Shown in pieces: positions 7,735 through 14,116 of a DNA stretch of 14,116 bases (its first letter is position 1; each line of letters starts with the position of its first letter). The notes below the pieces were generated by a model that was given only the letters and a program-made list of their open reading frames with translations, was not told the origin of the DNA and did no database searches. A program made the translations under genes and the position numbers. The stretch is from NCBI GenBank assembly GCA_964354855.1, contig CAYHBO010000040.1:1-14116 (forward strand), written 5' to 3'. The stretch comes from CAYHBO01 sp964354855. GTDB taxonomy: Bacteria > Babelota > Babeliae > Babelales > RVW-14.

Positions 7735-9501
7735 TTACTTCTTTGACTTCTTCTCGAATTGTAACACAAACAACCGCTTCAACTCCGTTACTGTTGTTGC
7801 TTCTGTTGCAGACTTATCCGGACGAAACCCCATCATTCTTGGAAATCGCAATGCAAGTCCCAATTCATGTTCAGCTTTGCCAGCTGTGTGTAACGGAGAT
7901 TTTGTAATCTCATCAGCGCGAATCATACAAATGATTTCTGGACTAACCCACACATCAGGATAAAGCTCTTTAGCACAGATAACATTATGCGGTCGTTGCC
8001 CAACTTTAATCGCATCACATGATTTTTTTTGCTCACGCCATTCTGCATCGGTAAACCCGGTACCAATTTTTGCTACCGTCACAAAAACATCTTCGTTTTT
8101 ATCATAAACACCGACCAGCAAAGCTCCAATGCCAAATGATGCGCGCTTACCTCTTCCCGCATAGTAGCCAAGAACAACACAATCAAGCGTATCATCAAGT
8201 GAACCTGACTCCTGACGCTTAAGTTTAATCCAATTAAAATTTCGCTTCCCTGGTTGATACAAGGCATCGATACGCTTAACGACAAGCCCTTCAAGCCCTT
8301 GAGCAATATTTTCAGTAAAGTATTCTTCCAGCATCTGAGCATTATAAATTTTTTTTTCTTCGATCAACGCAATAACCGATTTGTCAGCAATCACTTTTTT
8401 ATCAAGAACTTTTTTAAACGCTTCACGACGATCATGATGTGTCTTGTTTAGATACGATTCACCATTTAAAAACAACAAATCAAAAAAGAAAAGTTTTAAC
8501 GGAAACTCTTCCGCCGCCGATGCAATCTCATGTTTACGCTTACGCTTAACCGTCTCTTGAAACGGCAAGAAATTACCGGTTTCAGCATCGTAAGCAATCG
8601 CTTCACCTTCAGCAACAAGTGTTTTAACATCTAGATCAAGCACTGCATGATAAAGATCTGGAAACATTTCTGACATATCCTGTAAATTGCGAGAAAAAAA
8701 ACGAACAAACGGCTTATCACCGGTATTGTCTAGATGAACTTGTAATCGAAATCCATCAAGCTTTGGCTGTGCAACACAGTCTCCTAACCGTTCAAAGATT
8801 GATTTCGCATCAGGCATGCGTTCTGCGGCCGCTGGTAAAATAGGAACTCCAGGAATAATCGTCGCTTTTTTAATGCCCTCAAGACCATCAGTTTTAAGTA
8901 CTTTGATAATGAGACCAATGTCGGCCGAAACATTGTATGCCTCTTCTAAATCTTTTCGTAATGATTTATCGCCCGTAGCCATCCAAGAAAAAGCATCAAG
9001 CAAGGTCATATCGGAAAAACCAAGCCGTAGTTTGCCCAAGATTGCTCGAATAGCATACTTGCCTGCAATAGGATCAAGCTCTTGCAAAAGCTCTTGCAAA
9101 AATTGTTCTTTAGTTTTTTGAGATCCGGTACCACCAAGCTTTAAAAACGACATGAGTCGATCATGGACATCACTCACCGTAAGCTCTATTCCAGAATACT
9201 TCTCATGATCATATTGAGCATACAAAAGACCGAAGTCTCCAATTGTTTTTACTGCTGCAGCAATGTCCGGTATATCCTTTTTTAACAGTACCGAAAGAAC
9301 ATTAATCATGCTTTTTTCAGCAAAATTAAACTGCGTACTCACATAAACCGGTTGAACATTACCTAGAGAAAAATAACTGATGATCGCAGCTTCCTGTGCA
9401 CTCGCTTGTTTGAACAACTCGGCTAAAATTTTGGTAATCTCAGTACGACTTGATTCAGCCTCGAGACGTTCGAGCGTTGCTGCAACTTCAGAAAATTTCA
9501 T
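7735..9501 (-). CDS. ATP-dependent DNA ligase, archaeal/eukaryotic LIG1-like architecture
   Basis: It seals nicks in duplex DNA by the ligase-adenylate mechanism using ATP. At 588 residues it has the three-part layout of archaeal replicative ligases: a helical DNA-binding domain (1 to about 220), an adenylation domain, and a C-terminal OB-fold. Seen: motif I KLDGFR (247-252) with Lys247 as the probable AMP acceptor; motif III FFSRNLQDMSEMFPDL (268-283); EGEAIAYD (298-305); FFFDLLFLNG (338-347); motif IV EGLVVKR (404-410); motif V WIKLKR (424-429); the OB-fold region from about 437 (DTLDCVVLGYYAGRGKR); and LRFPRMMGFRPDKSATEATT (551-570) near the C-terminus. There are no zinc-finger, helix-hairpin-helix or BRCT regions, so it is not NAD-dependent LigA. 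Its ATG overlaps the plsY stop (ATGA at 9498-9501). Whether the genome also has LigA cannot be seen here. Confidence 0.92.
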   Translation of the reverse strand: MKFSEVAATLERLEAESSRTEITKILAELFKQASAQEAAIISYFSLGNVQPVYVSTQFNFAEKSMINVLSVLLKKDIPDIAAAVKTIGDFGLLYAQYDHEKYSGIELTVSDVHDRLMSFLKLGGTGSQKTKEQFLQELLQELDPIAGKYAIRAILGKLRLGFSDMTLLDAFSWMATGDKSLRKDLEEAYNVSADIGLIIKVLKTDGLEGIKKATIIPGVPILPAAAERMPDAKSIFERLGDCVAQPKLDGFRLQVHLDNTGDKPFVRFFSRNLQDMSEMFPDLYHAVLDLDVKTLVAEGEAIAYDAETGNFLPFQETVKRKRKHEIASAAEEFPLKLFFFDLLFLNGESYLNKTHHDRREAFKKVLDKKVIADKSVIALIEEKKIYNAQMLEEYFTENIAQGLEGLVVKRIDALYQPGKRNFNWIKLKRQESGSLDDTLDCVVLGYYAGRGKRASFGIGALLVGVYDKNEDVFVTVAKIGTGFTDAEWREQKKSCDAIKVGQRPHNVICAKELYPDVWVSPEIICMIRADEITKSPLHTAGKAEHELGLALRFPRMMGFRPDKSATEATTVTELKRLFVLQFEKKSKK

Positions 9502-10100
9502 GCACGATCCACAGCTAAGTTACTTTTATGTCGCCAGACAATCCACCCCAACAACCAGAATAAAAAATAAAGCTGAGGACTAAACAAACCACCATGAACA
9601 CTGGCATAAGAAACAACAAATACAATCGTTGCACCAATCGATCCTACATAAGCACGATGAGTTACCATAAGCAACACCGCCCAACAGAGAGCAAACCAAG
9701 TAAACCACAACGGCGGAAAGAGAAAGTAGAGAATACCGCACATGGTAGCAACCCCTTTACCACCGGTAAAACCTAAGAACATTGAATAAGCATTCCCAAT
9801 CAACAAAGCAATGCCGGTCAGTTGTAAAATAATCTCTTGAGAAACAATAGTCGTAAGATAATTTTGACCTAATGACGAAACAAACAATAAATATAAAAAA
9901 GCTTTTGCGGCATCAATCAGAAAAATAACAAAAAAATAGCGCGGGCCAAAGACACGCGCAATATTGGTAGCTCCGATGTTACCAGAACCATGCTGCGTAA
10001 CATCAACTCCAAAAACCAATCTACCGAACAGATATCCCGTTGGAATTGAACCTACTACGTAGGCTCCAACGAGAATGATTATTAAATTTATCATAAACAT
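9498..10100 (-). CDS. plsY: Acyl-phosphate:glycerol-3-phosphate acyltransferase PlsY
   Basis: Inner-membrane enzyme that transfers an acyl group from acyl-phosphate (made by PlsX) to glycerol 3-phosphate, giving lysophosphatidate. At 200 residues it has the usual length and several hydrophobic segments. Seen: VVGSIPTGYLFGR (15-27), HGSGNIGATN (37-46) with Arg49 following, GFTGGKGVAT (110-119), and a C-terminal HKSN (191-194) matching the conserved HxxN. The second motif departs from the family: where most PlsY read GHxxPxFxGFKGGKG, this has GNAYSMFLGFTGGKG, so His is Asn103, Pro is Ser106 and Lys is Thr112. Two starts are possible, 10100 and 10094 (MFM); neither has a strong ribosome site (GGA is three or nine bases upstream, respectively). 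It follows tRNA-Met by about 38 bases and overlaps the ligase start. plsX is not in the window. Confidence 0.92.
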   Translation of the reverse strand: MFMINLIIILVGAYVVGSIPTGYLFGRLVFGVDVTQHGSGNIGATNIARVFGPRYFFVIFLIDAAKAFLYLLFVSSLGQNYLTTIVSQEIILQLTGIALLIGNAYSMFLGFTGGKGVATMCGILYFLFPPLWFTWFALCWAVLLMVTHRAYVGSIGATIVFVVSYASVHGGLFSPQLYFLFWLLGWIVWRHKSNLAVDRA

Positions 10101-10138
10101 ACATCCGAGAGGTAAAAGAAAACATCTAACATGAAATA

Positions 10139-10215
10139 TGGTAGCGACGCAGGGACTCGAACCCCGGACCTACGGATTATGATTCCGCCGCTCTAACCAC
10201 CTGAGCTACGTCGCC
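10139..10215 (-). tRNA. tRNA-Met (anticodon CAU), probably elongator
   Basis: A complete cloverleaf is readable on the minus strand: acceptor GGCGACG with CGTCGCT (the outermost pair is G-U), D-arm GCTC/GAGC, anticodon stem GCGGA/TCCGT with loop ATCATAA giving CAT, and T-arm CGGGG-TTCGAGT-CCCTG. CCA is encoded (10139-10141). It lacks the three G-C pairs of the initiator anticodon stem and has a paired 1-72, so it is not tRNA-fMet. CAU could instead mark a lysidine-modified tRNA-Ile, but the body resembles elongator tRNA-Met. It lies 13 bases after secD and 38 before plsY, so it may be cut from their common transcript. Confidence 0.9.
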
Positions 10216-10228
10216 ACACTTCGTTTTG

Positions 10229-11878
10229 TTAAATTTTTATGGATCTTACTTTTAACACATCTAAAGCAAAAGTAAAGACTGATTTTAAGAACCACACACC
10301 TGATAAGAGTGTTGCAATAATCCCTGCCATCAAAGTAACCGCAAATCCTTTAATCGCCGGTCCACCAAAGTAGAAGAGAATCATGCCAATCAGAAATGTT
10401 GTGATATTTGAATCTAAAATAACGACCATTGCACCAGAGAAGCCATGACTAACCGCCAACCTGAATGATTGTCCAGCAGCAAGTTCTTCTTTAATATGCT
10501 CATAGATCAGAATCGATGCGTCAATCGCCATCCCAATGGTCAACACCATCCCCGCAATACCTGGTAAGGTAAGCGTTGCATTGAAATATGACAGTGCAAG
10601 CATCGTTAAGAAAAGATTATAAAACAGAGCAATAATCGCCAGTAACCCAGCAACTTTATAATAAAACACCGCAAAGAACAGAAGTAACAACATTGCTACC
10701 ATACATGACAACAACCCTTTATTGATTGCATCTTGTCCAAGGGAAGCTCCAACGCGACTTTCTTGTTCAAAGCTCAATGGTGCAACCAATGATCCTGAAC
10801 GTAATACAATCGCAAGATCAAGCGCTTCTTTTTGAGTATAACGACCTTGAATCACACCCTCGCCACTAGGAATCGCTGAATTTATATTTGGTGCACTGTA
10901 CATAGCATTGTCAATTACAATTCCAAGTCTACGACCAACATTGTTGCTGGTAAGATCAGCAAATTCAACCGCCCCACTTGAATCAAGTCTGAAGCTTACT
11001 GAAATTTTACCAAACTCATCAAACACCACCCGTGCATCCACCAGATGATCACCGGTAACATCAGGGAACGCCGAGACTAAGTAAAACTCGCCACCTTCGT
11101 GGCCATCTTCATTTTTCAAACTAGGAATAATCATTTTATCTGCCGGTAAGTCACCATCAAAACGATCTAACAACGATTGGCGTGTACCACCGGTAGCTTC
11201 AACCATCTTAAACTCAAGATGTGCTGTTTTTGTAACAACCGCTTTAACACGATCAGGATCATCCATGCCTGGCAACTGTACAACCACTTGGCGTTCGCCA
11301 TGACGTTGTACTACAATTCCTTCAACCCCTGAACCGGATAACCGATTAGAAAGAACACTCACCGCTTGATCAACAGCCCCGGAACGAATGTCACGGTCTA
11401 TTTCATTTGCAAGTGTTGCTTTAACAACAGTACCAGCTCTGGTTACTTGTAAAACTTTTCCGCGACTTTCTTGTAAAATATGAAGACAAGATTTTGCAAC
11501 TTCTTCATCTTCAAAGGTCAGCTCTAACGCCATACCTTTAAGTTCTTTAGTTTTTGGATTCGATTTTAATTTTTTTGCTCTGAACAACTCATCAAGCGAT
11601 CTGAACTCTGCACCCAAACGATTTTCGATTGCTTTTTCAAGACCAACGCTCAAAACAAGATAGGTTCCACCGGCTAAGTCGATACCCTTATTAATGTTAC
11701 GCAACTTCATTGCTGCAAATGTTTTTTTCATATAACCAGAGAAGGAAGTATCACGACGAGCTTCTTGCATCATTTTAGGATCAAATGAAACCATGAAGTA
11801 GCTGCCAGCTATCAACAAGAAAACCCAAAAGAAAAACGGGGTAAATAGAAACTTAACAACGGCGGTTTGTCTCGACAT
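10229..11878 (-). CDS. secD: Protein translocase subunit SecD
   Basis: RND-like membrane subunit that, with SecF, uses the proton motive force to help SecYEG-driven export. 549 residues. Seen: one N-terminal membrane segment (about 10-31), GIDLAGG (65-71) matching the GLDLxGG motif, a large periplasmic part with SNRLSGSGVEG (177-187) and QVVVQLPGMDDPDRV (197-211), then five membrane segments (about 384-405, 408-428, 436-457, 484-504, 511-533). These carry GMAIDASILIYEHIKEEL (449-466), ILDSNITT (487-494; usually ILDANITT) and FGGPAIKGFAVTL (504-516). The start at 11878 has a strong AAGGAGAT site (11885-11892). It ends without a SecF domain and no secF or yajC lies beside it: a tRNA follows 13 bases later, which is unusual because secD and secF are normally adjacent or fused. 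Confidence 0.95.
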   Translation of the reverse strand: MSRQTAVVKFLFTPFFFWVFLLIAGSYFMVSFDPKMMQEARRDTSFSGYMKKTFAAMKLRNINKGIDLAGGTYLVLSVGLEKAIENRLGAEFRSLDELFRAKKLKSNPKTKELKGMALELTFEDEEVAKSCLHILQESRGKVLQVTRAGTVVKATLANEIDRDIRSGAVDQAVSVLSNRLSGSGVEGIVVQRHGERQVVVQLPGMDDPDRVKAVVTKTAHLEFKMVEATGGTRQSLLDRFDGDLPADKMIIPSLKNEDGHEGGEFYLVSAFPDVTGDHLVDARVVFDEFGKISVSFRLDSSGAVEFADLTSNNVGRRLGIVIDNAMYSAPNINSAIPSGEGVIQGRYTQKEALDLAIVLRSGSLVAPLSFEQESRVGASLGQDAINKGLLSCMVAMLLLLFFAVFYYKVAGLLAIIALFYNLFLTMLALSYFNATLTLPGIAGMVLTIGMAIDASILIYEHIKEELAAGQSFRLAVSHGFSGAMVVILDSNITTFLIGMILFYFGGPAIKGFAVTLMAGIIATLLSGVWFLKSVFTFALDVLKVRSIKI

Positions 11879-11884
11879 CTTCGT

Positions 11885-11892
11885 ATCTCCTT
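11885..11892 (-). promoter_or_regulatory. Strong ribosome binding site of secD
   Basis: The minus strand reads AAGGAGAT, with AAGGAG eight bases before the ATG at 11878. It is the closest match to the Shine-Dalgarno consensus in the window and fixes the secD start. Confidence 0.75.
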
Positions 11893-11938
11893 GAATTTAT
11901 ACTACTCTATTTTCTTTCTTAGACGGCTAGATGGCTTA

Positions 11939-11964
11939 CCAGCCTTAATCTTAGCGTAGGCTGG
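11939..11964 (-). repeat. Hairpin at the 3' end of tRNA-Leu, before secD
   Basis: On the minus strand CCAGCCT (11958-11964) pairs perfectly with AGGCTGG (11939-11945) across a 12-base loop. The 5' arm includes the tRNA's own CCA. No T-run follows, so it is not a standard terminator. It may guide 3' processing of the tRNA from the secD transcript, or compete with acceptor-stem folding. Confidence 0.4.
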
Positions 11965-12048
11965 TGCCGAGGAAGGGACTCGAACCCTTATAGGATTTCT
12001 CCTGCTGCCCCCTTAAAGCAGTGTGTCTACCAATTTCACCACCTCGGC
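11962..12048 (-). tRNA. tRNA-Leu with anticodon AAG
   Basis: Class II tRNA of 87 nt on the minus strand, CCA included. Acceptor GCCGAGG pairs with CCTCGGC, the D-arm is GTG/CAC, and the anticodon stem CTGCT/GGCAG ends in a T-G pair. The loop TTAAGGG gives anticodon AAG with T33 and G37. The long variable arm is AGGA-GAAA-TCCT and the T-arm is AAGGG-TTCGAGT-CCCTT. Leucine identity follows from the long arm, the D-loop and the A73 discriminator. A34 is rare in bacterial leucine tRNAs, which usually carry GAG; it would be expected to need deamination to inosine to read CUN codons broadly. Reading the anticodon as TAA would destroy the anticodon stem. Confidence 0.9.
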
Positions 12049-12073
12049 TCGAAAACAATCAAAAAGTAACCAG

Positions 12074-12102
12074 AATTTATCAGAGAAAATGGTACTTAGC
12101 AA
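12074..12102 (-). promoter_or_regulatory. Candidate promoter for the tRNA-Leu/secD transcript
   Basis: On the minus strand -35 TTGCTA (12097-12102) and -10 TAAATT (12074-12079) are 17 bp apart, with a TG one base before the -10 (extended -10). The -10 ends about 25 bases before the tRNA 5' end. It could serve tRNA-Leu, secD, tRNA-Met, plsY and the ligase as one unit. Confidence 0.45.
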
Positions 12103-12104
12103 AT

Positions 12105-12119
12105 TTTTCTTGAAGAAAA
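12105..12119. repeat. Palindrome TTTTCTT-G-AAGAAAA
   Basis: Perfect 7-bp arms around one central base, directly upstream of the -35 proposed for tRNA-Leu/secD, in the region shared with the divergent repeat-protein gene. It could be an operator, but such sequences also arise by chance in AT-rich DNA. Confidence 0.3.
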
Positions 12120-12186
12120 GATAATTTTCATTCAAAGATAATCTTACTAAAAGTGAATACTCTTTATTTTAAATAAATAAGTTAAT

Positions 12187-12192
12187 TATAAT
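12187..12192 (+). promoter_or_regulatory. Candidate -10 element for the repeat-protein gene
   Basis: A perfect TATAAT about 45 bases before the ATG at 12238. The best -35 at usual spacing is only TTTATT (12163-12168, 18 bp away), so the promoter is tentative. Confidence 0.4.
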
Positions 12193-12226
12193 TTTATAAC
12201 GCCTTCAATAAGTAATTACGAAAAAT

Positions 12227-12232
12227 AGGGAG
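12227..12232 (+). promoter_or_regulatory. Ribosome binding site of the repeat-protein gene
   Basis: AGGGAG lies five bases before the ATG at 12238, placing the signal peptide at the N-terminus. Confidence 0.7.
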
Positions 12233-12237
12233 TAATA

Positions 12238-14116
12238 ATGTTAGTTACAAAACCAAGCAAGTTTATCTTCGTCATGTTATGTCTTAACCTACTAGGTATC
12301 ATTAACGCAGCCGATCCTATCCCAACACCTACTCTAAAACCCACTGCATCTAAACCCACTGCATCTAAACCCACTGCATCTAAAACCACAACATCCACTC
12401 CAACGCTACAAAAAGCATCCTCAACACCAAATCTCCCTAAAGCTACCACAACAGCTACACTTATTAAAAATGCCGAAACCGCATTTAAAACAGCCGAAGA
12501 CAACCTTGGAACTAATGCAAAGGATATTTTAAAAGCACTTACAGCACTCCAAAATACAGTCACAAACGCAGCAAAGCAGATAACTGAACAAAAACTTGCC
12601 GGATCTTCAACTTCAACAATTCTTACTGGATTAAGTACCGAATACCAAAAATTTTTAAAAACATTTCAAGGAAAAGTAACCGTTGAGAAAAGTACGTTTA
12701 GTTTCATATCACGTACCGCTTACCTCGATCCTGCAACCGATTTCAAGACCGTGCTAACTGCAATAACAACAATAGGTAAAGATTTAGCAGTATTTGCAAC
12801 ACTACCATCAAAAGCAATCCCAACATTTATAACGCCATTTAATAAATTTATAACCGACTTTAAAGCATCGACACAGATCACTATTACAAAAAAATATGTC
12901 ACTGATATGACTAAGGCCATCAGTGGAGCTAGTTTTGGTACACTCACCTCAAATGCTAAGGACATCTCAGATGGATTAATCAAGCTTAACGCGGCTGCTC
13001 AACAGATCATTACCCAAATTCCAGCAAGCACCACTAAACCAACATCAGCCCCTGATATGAAAGATCTCTTTAAGGCACTAACCTCCATGGAAAAAACATT
13101 AAATAATAAAACAACTACCGTAAAATCAAGAGTCCCTTCAAGGGCTGCTTTTCTCGATAATAAAGCTATTGACGCAACTAAAAAATTACTCACAACTTTT
13201 TCCACTGAACTATCTACTTTTATAACCAAACTAGGTGGGGATACAAAAAAATCGGCAGAGCTCACCACATTTAACCAATTCATTCTAACTTTTAAAGCGA
13301 GTGATCAAGCACTATCATTTGTGGCAAGCATAGAAGAGGCCATCAGTGGAGCTAGTTTTGGTACACTCACCTCAAATGCTAAGGACATCTCNNNNNNNNN
13401 NNNNNNNNNNNNNNNNNNNNNNNNNNNNNNNNNNNNNNNNNNNNNNNNNNNNNNNNNNNNNNNNNNNNNNNNNNNNNNNNNNNNNNNNNNNAAAAAAATC
13501 GGCAGAGCTCACCACATTTAACCAATTCATTCTAACTTTTAAAGCGGGTGATCAAGCACTATCATTTGTGGCAAGCATAGAAGATGCCATCTCAGCATCC
13601 ACGGGTCTCCGCGGATTAGGTGGCCCACTTGTCAGAAATCAAGCCGGGGTTGAAAAAGAAATCGAATCTCTTAACGCTGCAATCCTTAAAGTTGTAACTA
13701 AAGTCGGAAAAATAAGCGTTAAACCAAGTGCTATTCCAGCTAAGTTCACATTATTTGCCACATTCATGAAGTGGCTCAGCAAGCTTAATGCAGTAACCAG
13801 TACCGATCCAAAAATCAAAGGAGCAAAAACAACAACAAAAGCTTATATTTCAGCAGCAGATGTCCCTATCATTGTACAGAAACTTACGATCACCCTTAAT
13901 ACCATAAAAGCATTCTGTAAAAAATCATACAATACAGACCCTGCAATCACTTCAGGAATCAAAGAAGTTCAAGATTTTATAACCAATTTCAAAGTAGATG
14001 AACTTAAAGCAAATGAAGAAGCCGCAACATTAGCAGCTGGAGGAGATATAACAGCTGAAGAACCAGCGACAACTGAAGAACCAGCGACAACTGAAGAACC
14101 AGCGACAACTGAAGAA
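12238..14116 (+). CDS. Secreted Thr/Lys/Ala-rich repeat protein, partial and interrupted by an assembly gap
   Basis: Not a recognised family. Residues 1-24 form a Sec signal peptide (FIFVMLCLNLLGIINA before ADP) with no clear lipobox. A Pro/Thr/Ser/Lys linker follows, with three PTASK repeats (residues 35-49). Helix-prone, Cys-poor units of about 141 residues come next: a diverged unit 1, unit 2 (229-369), unit 3 (from 370, broken by the gap), and a diverged unit 4 after 13592. Shared motifs include FNxFIxxFKA, AISGASFGTLTSNAKDI and KLNAA. The end carries EEPATT repeats and is still open at the right edge. Across the nominal 100 N the frame shifts by one, but the post-gap sequence from 13493 reads through cleanly for 208 codons in the frame predicted from unit 2. 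I therefore treat it as one gene rather than a frameshifted one. A surface or secreted structural or host-facing role is inference from export and repeat layout only. Confidence 0.8.
12340..12384 (+). repeat. Three perfect 15-bp tandem repeats encoding PTASK
   Basis: CCCACTGCATCTAAA occurs three times head to tail (12340, 12355, 12370) just after the signal peptide, in frame. Perfect identity at DNA level suggests recent slippage and possible length variation of the linker. Confidence 0.95.
12922..13591 (+). repeat. Tandem 423-bp repeat units 2 and 3 of the secreted protein
   Basis: Unit 2 spans 12922-13344 and unit 3 starts at 13345. The block 12914-12968 is identical to 13337-13391 (55 bases, offset 423). 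The block 13245-13344 matches 13492-13591 with two differences (A/G at 13300/13547 and G/T in the codon before GCCATC). The period is 141 codons. Units 1 and 4 resemble them only at protein level, so units 2 and 3 are a recent duplication. The middle of unit 3 is hidden by the gap. Confidence 0.85.
13392..13491. other. Assembly gap of 100 N
   Basis: Exactly 100 N inside the second near-identical repeat unit, so probably a placeholder of arbitrary length at a repeat the assembler could not span. Aligning the flanks to unit 2 gives an expected true length of 276 bp (equivalent to 12969-13244), which restores the reading frame. Confidence 0.9.
14057..14116 (+). repeat. 18-bp tandem repeats encoding EEPATT
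   Basis: Three perfect copies of an 18-bp unit (14057, 14075, 14093) plus the first six bases of a fourth at the window edge, in frame. The unit encodes Glu-Glu-Pro-Ala-Thr-Thr, an acidic extended linker. The true copy number is unknown. Confidence 0.95.

Noticed and set aside
8079..9583. Short open frames on both strands within the ligase and plsY genes
   Set aside because: The ligase and PlsY proteins are full length with family motifs throughout; these frames are overlaps without support.
12117..12142. Direct repeat AAAGATAAT, two copies 17 bp apart, between tRNA-Leu and the repeat gene
   Set aside because: Short and AT-rich, in an AT-rich spacer; chance is a sufficient explanation.
12216..12563. 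115-codon open frame antisense to the start of the repeat-protein gene
   Set aside because: It is the antisense shadow of a Thr/Ala/Lys-rich gene with few stops on the other strand. Its Val-Gly-Leu-Asp repeats mirror the PTASK repeats, and the sense strand has the signal peptide and ribosome site.
12720..13283. Open frames of 87 and 94 codons on the minus strand inside the repeat gene
   Set aside because: They are antisense shadows of a low-complexity coding sequence, without ribosome sites or recognisable products.
13494..13521. Frameshift and stop after the N gap
   Set aside because: The gap size is nominal. The post-gap sequence matches unit 2 and remains open for 208 codons in the frame predicted by the repeat, so there is no evidence of a pseudogene.
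12922..13591. CRISPR-like or mobile-element repeats
   Set aside because: The repeats are in-frame protein-coding units with a 423-bp period; there is no short palindromic repeat with spacers, no transposase and no terminal inverted repeats.

Overview
The window looks like chromosomal DNA from an AT-rich Gram-negative bacterium. The supporting genes are hldE (heptose for lipopolysaccharide), murD and ftsW (peptidoglycan), plsY, secD, and two secreted proteins with Sec signal peptides. The gene mix resembles host-associated lineages such as Dependentiae (TM6): an archaeal/eukaryotic-style ATP-dependent DNA ligase, scattered envelope genes and very large secreted proteins that I cannot assign. 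That placement is inference; no marker in the window proves it.

Layout. (1) 1-2741, minus: a large secreted protein of unknown function, cut by the left edge, with its own promoter (2876-2903) and a leader of about 130 nt. (2) 2944-6973, minus: an operon hldE-murD-ftsW, with an ATGA overlap between hldE and murD and a short gap before ftsW. (3) 6974-7111: a divergent control region with a 7-bp inverted repeat. (4) 7112-7732, plus: an OMP-decarboxylase-superfamily protein resembling hexulose-phosphate synthase / 3-keto-gulonate-6-phosphate decarboxylase, lacking two usual active-site acids. (5) 7735-12048, minus: in transcription order tRNA-Leu(AAG), secD, tRNA-Met(CAU), plsY, ATP-dependent ligase. 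It is packed tightly enough to be one transcript, with plsY and the ligase overlapping by ATGA. (6) 12238-14116, plus: a secreted, Thr/Lys/Ala-rich repeat protein with about 141-residue units, open at the right edge and interrupted by a 100-N assembly gap.

How they fit together. Most of the named genes build or serve the envelope: HldE makes the ADP-heptose precursor of the LPS core, MurD and FtsW act in peptidoglycan synthesis, PlsY makes lysophosphatidate for phospholipids, and SecD drives export. The two unassigned secreted proteins at the edges would be Sec cargo. The most novel parts are these two proteins, especially the tandem-duplicated one. Its broken reading frame is an artefact of the placeholder gap, whose true length I predict from the repeat period to be 276 bp (or 276 plus multiples of 423). 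No gene-free stretch exceeds 300 bases.
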